Part shown: positions 26,001-38,000 of the stretch, piece by piece
How the letters are laid out: every line of letters starts with the position of its first letter
How positions within the stretch are numbered: the stretch's first letter is position 1
Assembly: GCA_964017235.1 (NCBI GenBank)
Contig: OZ024931.1
Coordinates: forward strand, 103,310,221 to 103,374,220
Source: Sabellastarte sp. h YS-2021
Taxonomy: Eukaryota > Annelida > Polychaeta > Sabellida > Sabellidae
Length of the DNA: 64,000 bases
Direction of reading: 5' to 3'
Made by a program: the position numbers and the translations under genes
Notes under the pieces: generated by a model
What the model was told of the DNA's origin: nothing
The model's input: the letters and a program-made list of their open reading frames with translations, nothing else
Databases searched by the model: none

Positions 26001-29000
26001 ACTACATTCCAGTCCAATTCCATATATCCTGAAAAAATAAAGACTGATTAAACTATTAAGTCTCAATTGTTCACTATATGCTGTGCAGACACAATGGGAC
26101 CTAACTTAAAGATATCATCATTTTCCCAGCAAATATCCTTCAAATAAAAGTTTCTAAAGGTATTGTGGGATTTCCAGTAACAGGAGCTCAAGACCTGCTC
26201 TAAAGAGATACCTCCTTTAAATGCAAGTGATGCAGCCATAGCTCTAACATCATGAGCTCTAACCTGAGTGACCTGTTGATCAGCCGTATCTGAAGACTGA
26301 TAGCAAGTTTGAATGGTGTGTTTGATCCACTGGGAAATGGTTATTCTTGTGATATCCTTAGAATAACCCTCCCTAAGGGATACAAAGAGCAGGGCCTTGC
26401 CCTTTCTCATGGATTTGGTCTTCTCTAAATAGACCTTGAGGGCCCTAACTGGACAAAGTGACTTGTCCTCCACCAGTGAACTGTCCAACATGGTAGTAAG
26501 AGCTGGTATAACTACTGGTTTAATGGAATCAGGGCCATCCGAAGCCAACTGGTTTTTGGCCAGGAATGCTGGAGAAGGAGAAACAGTAACTTCTGACCAA
26601 TTTCTCCTTGAAGAGACAGAAGAGTGAGTCCATGCATGGATCTCACTCCTTCTTTTACCTGAGGCTAAAGCCAACAGGAACACTGTCTTGTAAGTTAGCC
26701 ACTTCAAAGGAGCCTCTGACAAAGGCTCAAAGGGAGGTTTTGTCAAACCTAAGAGGACCAATGAGAGGTCCCATGTAGGTATGGACCTATTTGGTTTAGG
26801 TCTATCCCTGGTGAAGCTGGCAATAAGTCTATTCAGTTCTAGACTTTTTGAAATGAATTCACCCTGTGAACCCAAAGCATCAGCAATTGCTGTTCAGTAA
26901 CCAGTGATTGTAGCTGGTTTGAGATTTTTGACTGTGAACAGGTAGTTTAAAAATTCTGCTACCTGGGGAACAGCTGTTGAGGTGATGTCCACCTTATTCT
27001 CTGTGCACCATTGCCCATAAATGGTCCACCTTGATTGATAGACTTTTCTTGAGGATTCCCTCTGAGGTGCCTTAATTCTTTCTGCCACCTCAGATGAGAA
27101 TCTTCCAGAATTGGATTCCTGGAATCCAGAAGCCACACATGTAGATTCAGGTACTCCACGTTGTTGTGGAACCTGTTGGAATGTGGCTGTTTCAGAAGTG
27201 TCTTCCAGTGAGGGAGCTGTAGGGGTACCCTGGTCGAGAGATCCACCAGATCCCAAAACCATGGCATCCCTGGCCACCCTGGAGCCAGTACTATCATCCT
27301 GCATGGGTATGTTATTATTTTTTGAATTACTTGTGGCAGGATGGCTACTGGACAGAAGACATAGCCGTCTAGGCCTTCCCAACAGATATTCAATGCATCT
27401 ATTTTCCAAGCCTTTTTGTCTGGGACAGGAGATACATAAATTGGAAGTTTGTAATTTAGATGAGTTGCAAATAGATCTACCATTGGTGTGTGCCAAACTT
27501 TGCAAATTTGGTTGAATATCTGTTGGTGAAGTGACCACTCCGTCTGTATGACCTTGTCCCTTCGTGATAGAGAGTCTGCTATGACATTTAGGGATCCAGG
27601 TACATGTCTTGCCCTTATCTGGATTCTTCTGGAATTTGTGAATGCAAGAATTCTCCAGATAAGAGCACACATTTCTATGGAATGTGTGCCTCCTTCTTTG
27701 TTCAGATAAGATACTACTGTACTGTTGTCTGAACAGATGAGCACGCTTTGACCTTGCAAGTGCTCCTGAAACCCCTTTAGGGCCAGAAGAACAGCTTTCA
27801 GCTCCAATACGTTGATGTGAAGCTGAGCCTCATTGTTTGACCAGAGGCCACTGAGGACTATTTCGTTCAAGTGAGCTCCCCAGCCTTTTTGGGAGGCATC
27901 TGTGAACACCAAAGTGTTGTGAACATGAGGATGGAGGGGAGAACCTGCCATAAGATTTTGTAGATCCTCCCACCATTTGAGATAATTGAGGAAATTCCTT
28001 GTTACTGGAATGTTTTTGTCCAGTGACTGGGGAAACTTCCAGTTTGACCTTAGGTACCACTGAAAAGGTCTCATGTGCAACCTTCCTAGAGGTACTGTTT
28101 TTTCTAAGGAAGCTAATGTCCCTATGAGTGACATGAGTTTTCTTGGAGTCAAGACTAATGACTTTCTGATGGAAACAGTCTGAACTTTCAACCGATCGAG
28201 TTTCTTTTGGGTTGGAAAAACCAGACCCCTGTGAAGATCGAAGTGATAACCCAGAAAATCTAGATTTTGTGTGGGAACCAATTCCGATTTTTGGAAATTG
28301 ATGAGCCAGCCTAGTTCTTGGACCAATTTCACTAATTTTTCCGAATCTTTGAGACATTGATCTTTTGTTGGTGACCGAAGAAGCCAGTCGTCCAGATATT
28401 GATGGATTCTGAGGTTTCTGGCTTGAGCTATGAGTTTTACCTCTTTCACAATGCGAGTAAACTCTAGGGGAGATGTTGCGACACCAAAAGGGAGAGCCTG
28501 AAATTGGAAAACCCCTTTTTTCGTTTGAAATCTCAGATATTTTTGAGATTGTGGGTGAATTGGAACATGAAAATAAGCGTCTGTGAGGTCTATCGAGGTG
28601 ACCCACTCCCCCTGTCGAATCGACTTCCTGATAGATTCGGCTGTTTCCATTTTGAATGTTTTATCATGAGGTCTGCTGACTCCTTGACTGTATCCAGATC
28701 TTCAGACCCTCTAATTTCAGTAGCCAACTCCTGGATTCTGTTGTTGAGCTCCTCTATAGCCATTTTAAACCACACTACATGGCCCAAAATTTGAACATTT
28801 TCCCTGCAAACTGTCTCTTGAACAATATGTTGTTTGGAAGGTACAGTGATGGAATTTGACAATGATTTCACTCTAGCTATGTTGAAGTAGGAGTCAGGTA
28901 GTTTAGGAGCTTTCAAAGGCGTATTTTGTGGAGAGGTAGTGTAGTAGATCATGTTGGGCCTCTCAAAGGCCAAAAACTGTCCCTGGGACAATGATTCAGA

Positions 29001-32000
29001 GCTGGATTTGTCTTTGACTGAGGTTCCAGAGGCCTTCCTAAACCTGTAGTCCCACATGGACTGAATATCTTGGACAGGAGGTAAAGCCAAATTTTGTTTC
29101 CTCACCACCTGCTTGGAGGGTTTCTTGGAAAAAGCAGAAGGGGCCACAAGGCACTCCACTTGTGGTACCTCCAGATCCAGTAGACCTCTGATGGCATTGA
29201 GCATCTCAACATAAGAGGGATCTAACTCCTGTGAATGAGAGTCTGCATCCCCTTGAGGAGACTTAGATCTGTGTCTCTTGCTGGCAGGCAAAGAGGAGTC
29301 CTCATCAGATAGCTCTCCTTCTGAAGGCTGAGTTCTCGTCTGGGAGACAGGGGCACTCATACCCTGCTCCTGACAGAGAGGAAGACTGTTCTTAGAGGCT
29401 GAAGGTTTGTCACTGCGTTTGAACTCTTCAAACTGGGAAGCCAAGGAAGCCAACTGATTATTCATAGCTTTAATCATGTCTTGAAGCGAGGAATCAGGTT
29501 TGGAAGTCGAAGGCTGTGAAGATTTTGAAGGTGTTGGTTCATCCAAGAGAGAGTCATCAAACTTCTCAGAACTTTTGGACTTGGAAGCTTTTCTTTTGTG
29601 TGGAATTTTTAAGGCCCCAGCACAAATAGAGCAATCAGATTCTTTACTCACAACACACTTGTCTTTTCCCTTCTTGTCGTTTCTGCATTTTAAACAAGCT
29701 TGGTGATTATCCCATGGAAGCATATCACCCAAGCAAACTGAACATTTCCTTTGTTTTTCGGACATCTTGAATCGTACAAAAGAACGCGTGTGCACTTCAC
29801 GGCGGTCAAAATTAGAATGACAACTTACAGTGGAGATATAACCTCCAGCAGGTGCCCCCTGGGGTTTACGTGTGTACTTTCAGTAGAAAAAACATGGCGA
29901 GACACATTGTCTGTGTCCTTGACCGAACAGTAGGTCACGTAAACATTTGTTGGGATTATGTAAGTACGTTTTTATGCAATAAAATGTGAAGTTCTGTCTC
30001 AAAATGTATCGTTCAAATTTTTTTCATTCACAAATGACTTATACCAATGTCAAATATTAATTCACAGCCTGAATAACTTGTAGTTGTAAATTATTGGTAC
30101 ACGTTAGAGGTGAGGACTACCAGATCATACTGATCAAAACTTTACCAATTTCATTCGTAGAAATTATCATTTCAAAAAACGATATCAGAGATGCTCGTAC
30201 CCCACAGCCCTCAGAAATATTTTCAACACCATGACATATGTAGAAGTGAAATAGTACAAAGATCAGGAGACTGTGTCAGTGATATAAAGGTCCAAACAAT
30301 GTTTAAGTGGAGAAAATAAGGTTTAAGAAAGAGAAAATGTATGCAAAGATAAAGTATAACAACAAGGCAATTTAATAGCAAGATGACGGTATTAATTAGT
30401 AAACTAAAGCCAATCAGTGCCCGTACACAGGCTCTGTATCAGATGACTTTGTGTTTTCAGCTTCAGAGTACTAGTGAAAATAGAAAAGGACACAAAAGTT
30501 GTGCACTGCAAAAGGTATTCAGAAGTACAAAGTTAATTGTTAAGGTGCTTCCTAAGGACCTACTGAGGACCTGGTTCTTCTACAAAGGTACATATTTCAA
30601 AAGTTGGTGCATAGTGACTACATATAAAGAGCTGATACCTTCACAAAGTAATCTTCCTGTAACCTAGTATATATTAGCAAAATAACACACATATCCCTGC
30701 AATGTTCATGGAGAAAATTACGAAAGAGTGTTAAAATTTTAACACAACATAGGGGACCTCACTTGTAAAAGCTCTTCTTCACACACAAAATTTTTAGGAT
30801 CAATAATAAAGGACAGGCATTAAAAGTAGCAAGGACTCATTTGACCTTGAAGGGAAAGTAGCTATTACTCACTTAGCAATTGGGATAGACGCCTAAGTTA
30901 TTTGCCATATTGTAGCTACGGAAAACGTAGCTTAACAGAATATATTAAGAAAATTGTTAAATCTTTTCAAGTCACAAGTGATTTACTCAAGCTATACAAT
31001 GAGCTACAGGTTTGCAATTTTATTTTATTATAGCTGACCCAAAGGTAGGTGGATAACATATTTAAACAAAATACTCTAAATGCAATAGTTTTCAAGTTAC
31101 AACTGACTTACTCAACAGTGAGAACCTATAGCTGAGCTATAGCTTAGCTATGTAATGAGCTACAGGTCTGCAATTTTACTATGTTATAGCAGTCTCAAAA
31201 GTAGATGAATAACATATTTAAACAAAATTCTCTAAATGCAAAACTTTTCAAGATACGACTGATTTACTCAACAGTGTTAACCTAAAAGTAGCTATTACTC
31301 AGCTAAGCAATGAGCTTCAGGTCTGCAAGTTTACTATGTTATAACAGACTCAAAGTATGTGAATAACATATTTAAAGAAATTACTGTAAATAGTTTTCAA
31401 GTTACAACTGATTTACTCAACAATGATAACCTCAAAGTAGCTATTACTCAGCTATGCAATGATCTACAGGTCTGCAACTTTATTATGTTATAGCTGACCC
31501 AAAAGTAAGTGAACAACTTATTTAAAGAAAATACTCTAAATGCAATAGTTTTCACGTTACAACTGATTTACTCAACAGTGAGAACCTCAAAGTTCCTATT
31601 GCTCAGCTATGCCATGACCTACAGGTCTGCAATTTCACTATGTTATAGCTGACCCTAAAGTAGCTGAAAGATATATTATTAAAAAATTCTCTAAATGCAA
31701 TAGTTTTCAAGTTACAACTGATTTACTCAACAGTGATAACCTAAAAGTAGCTATTACTCAGCTATGCCATGAGCTACAAGTCTGCAACTTTACTATGTTA
31801 TAGCTGACCCAAAAGTAGCTGAATACGAATTTATACAAAATTCTGTATATGCAACAGTTTTTAAGTTATAAGTTTACTCCTTATGGAAGTTACAGAAAAG
31901 TCACAAAGTAGTTATTATTCAGTTAGCTATGGGGATAGATGCCCAAGTTACTCACCATGTTATAGCTATGGAAAACGTAGCTGAATAACATATTTTAGCA

Positions 32001-35000
32001 AAATGCTCTAAATGCAATACTTTTCAAGTTACTAGTGACTTAGTGAATGATTTTATGAATTTTAACGCATTAAAACAAGCATTCTGATGCATGCAATTAT
32101 CTCCCGCCGTATAAATTAGTTGTACTAAAGATAGTGGAATATAGATTTTCTTGTGAGATGGAGGCACATGTAGAAGTGACATTAAGCAAGAGGCACTTTA
32201 ATGTTTGCATCCCAATGAATATTAATGAGTTTGTAGAAATGACCATCTTCCTGATTTATTCAACTGGGAGAACCTGAAAGTAGCTATTACTCAGCTATGC
32301 AATGAGCTACAGATCTGCAATTTTACTAGGTTACAGCTGACCCAAAAGTAGCTGAATAACATATTTTATACAAAATTTTTCTAAATGCAACAATTTCCAC
32401 GTTACAACTGATTTACTCAACTGGGAGAACCTGAAAGTAGCTATTACTCAGCTATGCAATGAGCTACAGATCTGCAATTTTACTAGGTTACAGCTGACTC
32501 AAAAGTAGCTGAATAACATATTTATACAAAATTTTCTAAATGCAACAATTTCCAAGTTACAAGTGATTTTACTCCTTATGGAAGGTACTGGAAATTCAGA
32601 AAGTAGCTATTACTCACTTAGCTATTGGGACAGACTCTTAAGTTACTCACCATGTTGTAGCCACAGAAAAAATAGCACCAGAGATGCCCGCTACCCATAG
32701 CCTGTTGAAATAGCTTTCAACACCATGATATACAGAAGTAGTGAAAGAGTACAAAGATCAGAATACTTTCAGAACAGTGAAAATTATATAAAGGTCAAAA
32801 TAATGTTCAAGTAGACAAAATAAAGTTTAAGAGAGGGAAAAATTTATGTAAAGATAAAGTATTAAAACAAGAAAATTCAATAGCAAGATGACAACATTAA
32901 CCAGTAAACTAAAAATTATTAAGCTGTAAAATTTATAAGTTGGAGAATAGCTGTCAATGGAAATAGCACAATTCTGTAAAAGTACATATAATAATCAGTT
33001 GCAGCAATTCATATATCTTTGTCAAAAGAGAAAGATGTCTCAAATATGCAAGGTGAACACACTTTGGCAGAGCCAAAGTAAAAGGTTACACCATGATGCA
33101 CACCTACACCCCCTAACCAATGTCCCTTCCAAGTGTCAACCTTCTACACCTTACGGAATCCAAGAAATAGCCCAGATAAGATTTTAAAACTCATGGTCAC
33201 TATGACAAAATCAAAGGTCAAAACAAGATCACACCATGCTGCTGCACACCTACAACCCGTAAGCAATGTCCCTATAAAGTACCAAGTTCCTACACTTTAG
33301 GGTTTCAGAGATACTGCCCGGACAAACTTTTGAAGGTCAAGGTCACCATGGGAACATCAAAGGTCAAATCATGATCATACCATGATTTTGCACACCTATA
33401 ACCCCCAACCAATGTCCCTACCATGTAACAACTTTCTACATCATACGGTTTCTCAGATATAGCCCGGATAAGATTTTAAAGGTCAAGGTCACTACGGCAA
33501 GGTCAAAAGTCAAATCAAGGTCACACCATGATGTTGCACACTTACACCCCCTAACCAATGTCAGTACCAAGTATCAACTTCCTACACCTTATAGTTTCTG
33601 AGATATAGCCCAGACAAGATTTTATAGGTCAAGGTCACTGCAGCAACGTCAAATCAAGGTCACACCATGATGTTGCAGACCTACGCCCACCAACCAATGT
33701 CCCTACCAAGTATCAGCTTCTTACACCTTATGGTTTCTGAGATACCGCCCAGACAAACTTTTCCCGCCGCCCGCCAGAATGCCCATCCGGACATCATGAG
33801 TGAAAACAATACCCCAACAGCCCTTAAGGGCTGTGGGGTAAAAATGCCTACATTAATTGAAAGTATCATTGATCAACATAAAACAACTCGATTTTATAAA
33901 ACATTTATTTCATAAAGGAAACTGTCCTTTCATACAAAAAGATCACTTTTCTGTCCTTTACCCTCTAAGCTGATATGCAGTTGGAGATGATTATAATATA
34001 TAAGACACTTAAGATTGAAAAGAACTTCTGCTGACGCAAAGGTAATGGTAGTACTAGCCAGTACTTGCTGTATATAAAGTCTAAATGTATCCGTTTGATT
34101 TATTCAACTTACTTGCAGACTTGGCATGTCACGTCAGATTGCAATCCTCCTGTGAAGATCTGGTCTATAATACAGTTACAGTGGTGAGGGTTGTTCCCAG
34201 ACGAACCATTCGTACCTTTAGAAAATATACATATTGTAATTTGTAAACAGCTCAAACACAATTCTTATTCATTGCACTAGTCACAAATACTTTACTGAAT
34301 AAAATACTTCAGAAATACTACAATATAATTATATTACATGTCTAACTGAAACCCTTACAATGTATTATCTTTAGAATTAGTTTTACACACCCATATAGTT
34401 CTATGAAAACAATGTCCTCTTTCCATAATTGTTTTCACAATACTTAATCTTACTTTTACAGTGTTGGTGCAGTGTATCTAGTATTTTCACTGAAATAGTA
34501 CTGATGCAGTACTTCTACCACTCTCACCTTTACAATACTGATGCAGTGCATCAAGAACTTTCACTTTAACATTATAGATATAGCTCGCGCAAAAGTAGGT
34601 GAATAACATATTTGAAGAAATACTGTAATAGTTTTCAAGTTACAACTGATTTACTTGACAGCGACTACCTGAGAATTGCTATTATTCAGCTATGCCATAA
34701 GCTACATGTCTGCAATTTTACTATGTTATAGCTTATTCAAAAGTAGATAAATAAGATATTTAAACAAAATTCCCTAAATGCAATATGTTTCAAGTTACAA
34801 CTGATTTACTCAACAGAGAAAACCTCAAAGTAGCTATTCCTCTGTTATGCAATGAGCTACAGGTCTGCAACTTTACTATGTTATAGCTGACCCAACGTAG
34901 CTGAACGACATATTTATAGAAAATATTCTAAATGCAATAGTTATCAAGTTACAACTGATTTACTCAACAGTGAGAACCTCAAAGTAGCTATGACTCAGCT

Positions 35001-38000
35001 ATGCCATGACCTACAGGTCTGTAATTTCACTATATTATAGCTGACACAAAAGGAGGTGAACAACACATTTAAACAAAATACTCTAAATGCAATAGTTTTA
35101 AAGTTACAATTGATTTACTCAACAGTGAGAACCTGAGAATAGCTATTACTCAGCTATCCCATGAACTACACATCTGCAATTTTACTATGTTATGCTAATT
35201 TATAGTAGATGAATAAAATATTTAAACAAAATTCTCTAAATGCAACAGTTTTCAAGTTACAACTGATTTACTCAACAGTGAAAACCTCAAAGTAGCTATT
35301 ACTCAGTTACACAATGAGCTACAGGTCTGCAATTTTACAATGTTATGGCTCATCCAAAAGTAGGTAAATAACATATTTAAACAAAATACTCTAAATGCAA
35401 TAGATTTGAAGTTCCAACTGATTTACTCAACAGTAATAATCTGAAAGTAGCTATAGCTCAGCTAAGCAATGAGCTTCAGGTCTGCAATTACATTATGTTA
35501 TAGCTGACCCAAAAGTAGCTGAATAACATATTTAAACAAAATACTCTAACATTGCAATCGTTTTGAAGTTACAAGTGATTTACTCAACAGTGAGAACCTC
35601 AAAGTAGCCATTGCTTAGCTATGTGAAATTACTGTAAATAGTTTTCAAGTTACAACTGATTTACTTAACAATGATAACCTCAAAGTAGCTATTACTCAGC
35701 TATGCAATGAGCTACAGGTCTGTAACTTTATTATGTTATAGCTGACCCAAAACTAAGTGAACAACTTATTTAAAGAAAATACTCTAAATGCAATAGTTTT
35801 CAAGTTACAACTGATTTACTCAACAGTGAGAACCTCAAAGTTGCTATTGCTCAGCTATGCCATGACCTACAGGTCTGCAATTTCACTACATTATAGCTGA
35901 CCCCAAAGTAGCGGAATAAGAATTTATACAAAATTCTGTATATGCAACAGTTTTTAAGTTATAAGTGAGTTTACTCCTTATGGAAGTTACAGAAAAGTCA
36001 CAAAGTAGTTATTATTCAGTTTTAGCTATGGGGATAGATGCCCAAGTTACTCACCATGTTATAGCTATGGAAAAAGTAGCTGAATAACATATTTTAGCAA
36101 AATGCTCTAAATTGGTAAATTTTAACTACTTAAATGTAGCTTTTATAAGCTACAAGCTTACCATGTGGGACTGAATGCTGTTCTCAGATGGCCGCCAGGC
36201 CCGGCCAATGTCTAAGAAAAACAGACATTTATAGTTGGCCGTAGCCTCAGGTTGTCGTCACGTGACCTACCCCATTTGTCTTCTCCTTTCTCATTGAAAT
36301 TTTAATGTGGGTGTTCCATCACACGACTAAGGCTCCCGATTAAGGGTTTTTGAGGGTCGGTTTGCAATATTTGCTTAGTCCCAGGGGTCCTCTAAGGGTC
36401 GGTTGTGGTCGGTTGAGGCCGTGAGGAAAATCAAACATGTTTAATATTTCTCACGACTCCAACCGATTCATATTTCCCGCCCTCAACAAAATGTCCAGTC
36501 CCAGGCTTCCTCAGGCCTCCTCAGACCCAATTTTGCACAGTCGTGTGTTGTCCCAGGCCGCCTGCGACCCTTAGTCCCAGACCTCCGTAGCTTAGTCCCA
36601 GGAGGCCGGTTGTTAGTCCCCGACTCATATATGATGCGTATGAATTTCATGCGTCTGAAAGTGAATCGGTTCCATTAGTCCCCGGAAGCCTCAGACCGTC
36701 TGCGGTGTCCTGGGACCCAAAAATCAAGGTCTGGGACTAAGCCCCGACTAAAGGTAACCGACCCTAACCGATCCAAGCCGGCGTCCTCAGGCCACCTGGG
36801 ACAACACAAATTTAGTCTGCGACGGTCTGAGGATGCCCCAGGAGGCCTGGGACTAATAACCAATTAAGAACCAACTCTTTTCCGTGGCGTGTGAAATTAA
36901 AACGAGGCAATGAGGAGGTCTGGGACTATATAAGCGACCGCGCACACATTCTCATTGTTACTGACTGTTTGGCTACTGAGAGACGTGTGTCACTGTTTTG
37001 TAGGGGTTTTTAGTTTTTTAAATATCATATAATACTTGAGCTTAAGGCAAATTTTACAGTTCGGAGATACATTTTACTATTTTTTTCATTATTTTGTCGA
37101 CTGGATTATGAGGAAAGAGAAAGGAGGGAAGAGAGGAAGGAAAACGATGGATGAGAGGGAGAAGGAAAGGAAAGTGAAGAACAGGAAAGGATTGAAGTTG
37201 CACAGGAAGGGATTGAGAGGAGAGAGGAGGAGATTGAGGAATGTCCAGAAGATATTGAGGAAGCTGTAGAAGAAGAAGAGAGGTGTGAAGAAGATATAGA
37301 GTGCCATTCATTAGCCAAGAGAGCCAGGGTGTGTGCAACTTTTACTGACAGTCAGGAAATTTCCATTGTGGAATTTGTAAAGCAGCACCCAGAACTGTAT
37401 GACAAGGAACATCCACGGTTCCACGACAGGAACAGAAGAGAGGCTCTCTGGGCAGAAATATCTGCAGAACTGAAGCTCCAGCCCTTTGATGTCAGACGTT
37501 GGTTCGAATCCCAGCGAACACGTTATGGCAAGCTGTCCAAGCTCCAATTTGGCCAAGCCCCAAGGGAGATGACCAAGAGACAGTCCTGGGTCTACCAACA
37601 GATGGGTTTCCTTAAAACCCACGTCAGACGAAAGGGGGCCAACAGAAGTTCAGGGTTTGAGGCCAGTCCAAATACCAGCAAGCAGGACGAATCTCGTGGC
37701 TCTACTACTGACACAGAACACCTTGAGTCCAGTGTCCTGAGGGAGAGGAGTCAGTCCATCCTTACATCTACACCCGTTTCAACAGACTCCAAGATTCTCG
37801 AGCACTTTGACCAGATGAGGACATTGATCTCAGGTTTTCTGCAGCAGAAGTCAGACAGGCAGCCCTTCTTTGACTACCTGGCATCAGAGGCCGAAAAGAT
37901 GTCTCAAGAAGAATTTGAAGACCTAAAGGGCAGGATATTTAGAGACATTGAAAGTATTAAGAGCAACCGTAGGCGTCAGTCACTGCCCAGAAGATCAGCC

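Larger units (their letters stand above)
25214..29984 (-). mobile_element. DIRS-2: DIRS-type retrotransposon with intact termini
   Basis: This 4.77-kb element is read right to left: gag (29765-28590), RT/RNase H (28650-26959), tyrosine recombinase (27125-26063). DIRS elements integrate through a tyrosine recombinase from a circular DNA intermediate rather than with an integrase and LTRs. The inverted terminal repeats are 25260-25424 and 29804-29965. An internal complementary region at 25469-25573 pairs with both outer ends. I see no target-site duplication, as expected for this order. It lies in the USP22 intron between exons 34113-34215 and 25034-25101. A deletion between gag and RT and a nonsense codon in the recombinase make it non-autonomous now. 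Confidence 0.93.

Noticed and set aside
27111..27515. 134-codon plus-strand frame
   Set aside because: Antisense shadow of the DIRS-2 polymerase and recombinase, which have clear motifs on the minus strand.
32680..33842. Family C considered as a Helitron because of the hairpin near its end
   Set aside because: No CTRR end or 5' TC could be fixed, and the head and end are inverted to each other, which Helitrons lack.
37054..37338. Minus-strand Leu/Ser/Pro-rich frames of 70-94 codons
   Set aside because: Antisense of the Glu/Lys-rich purine tract at the start of the MADF gene.
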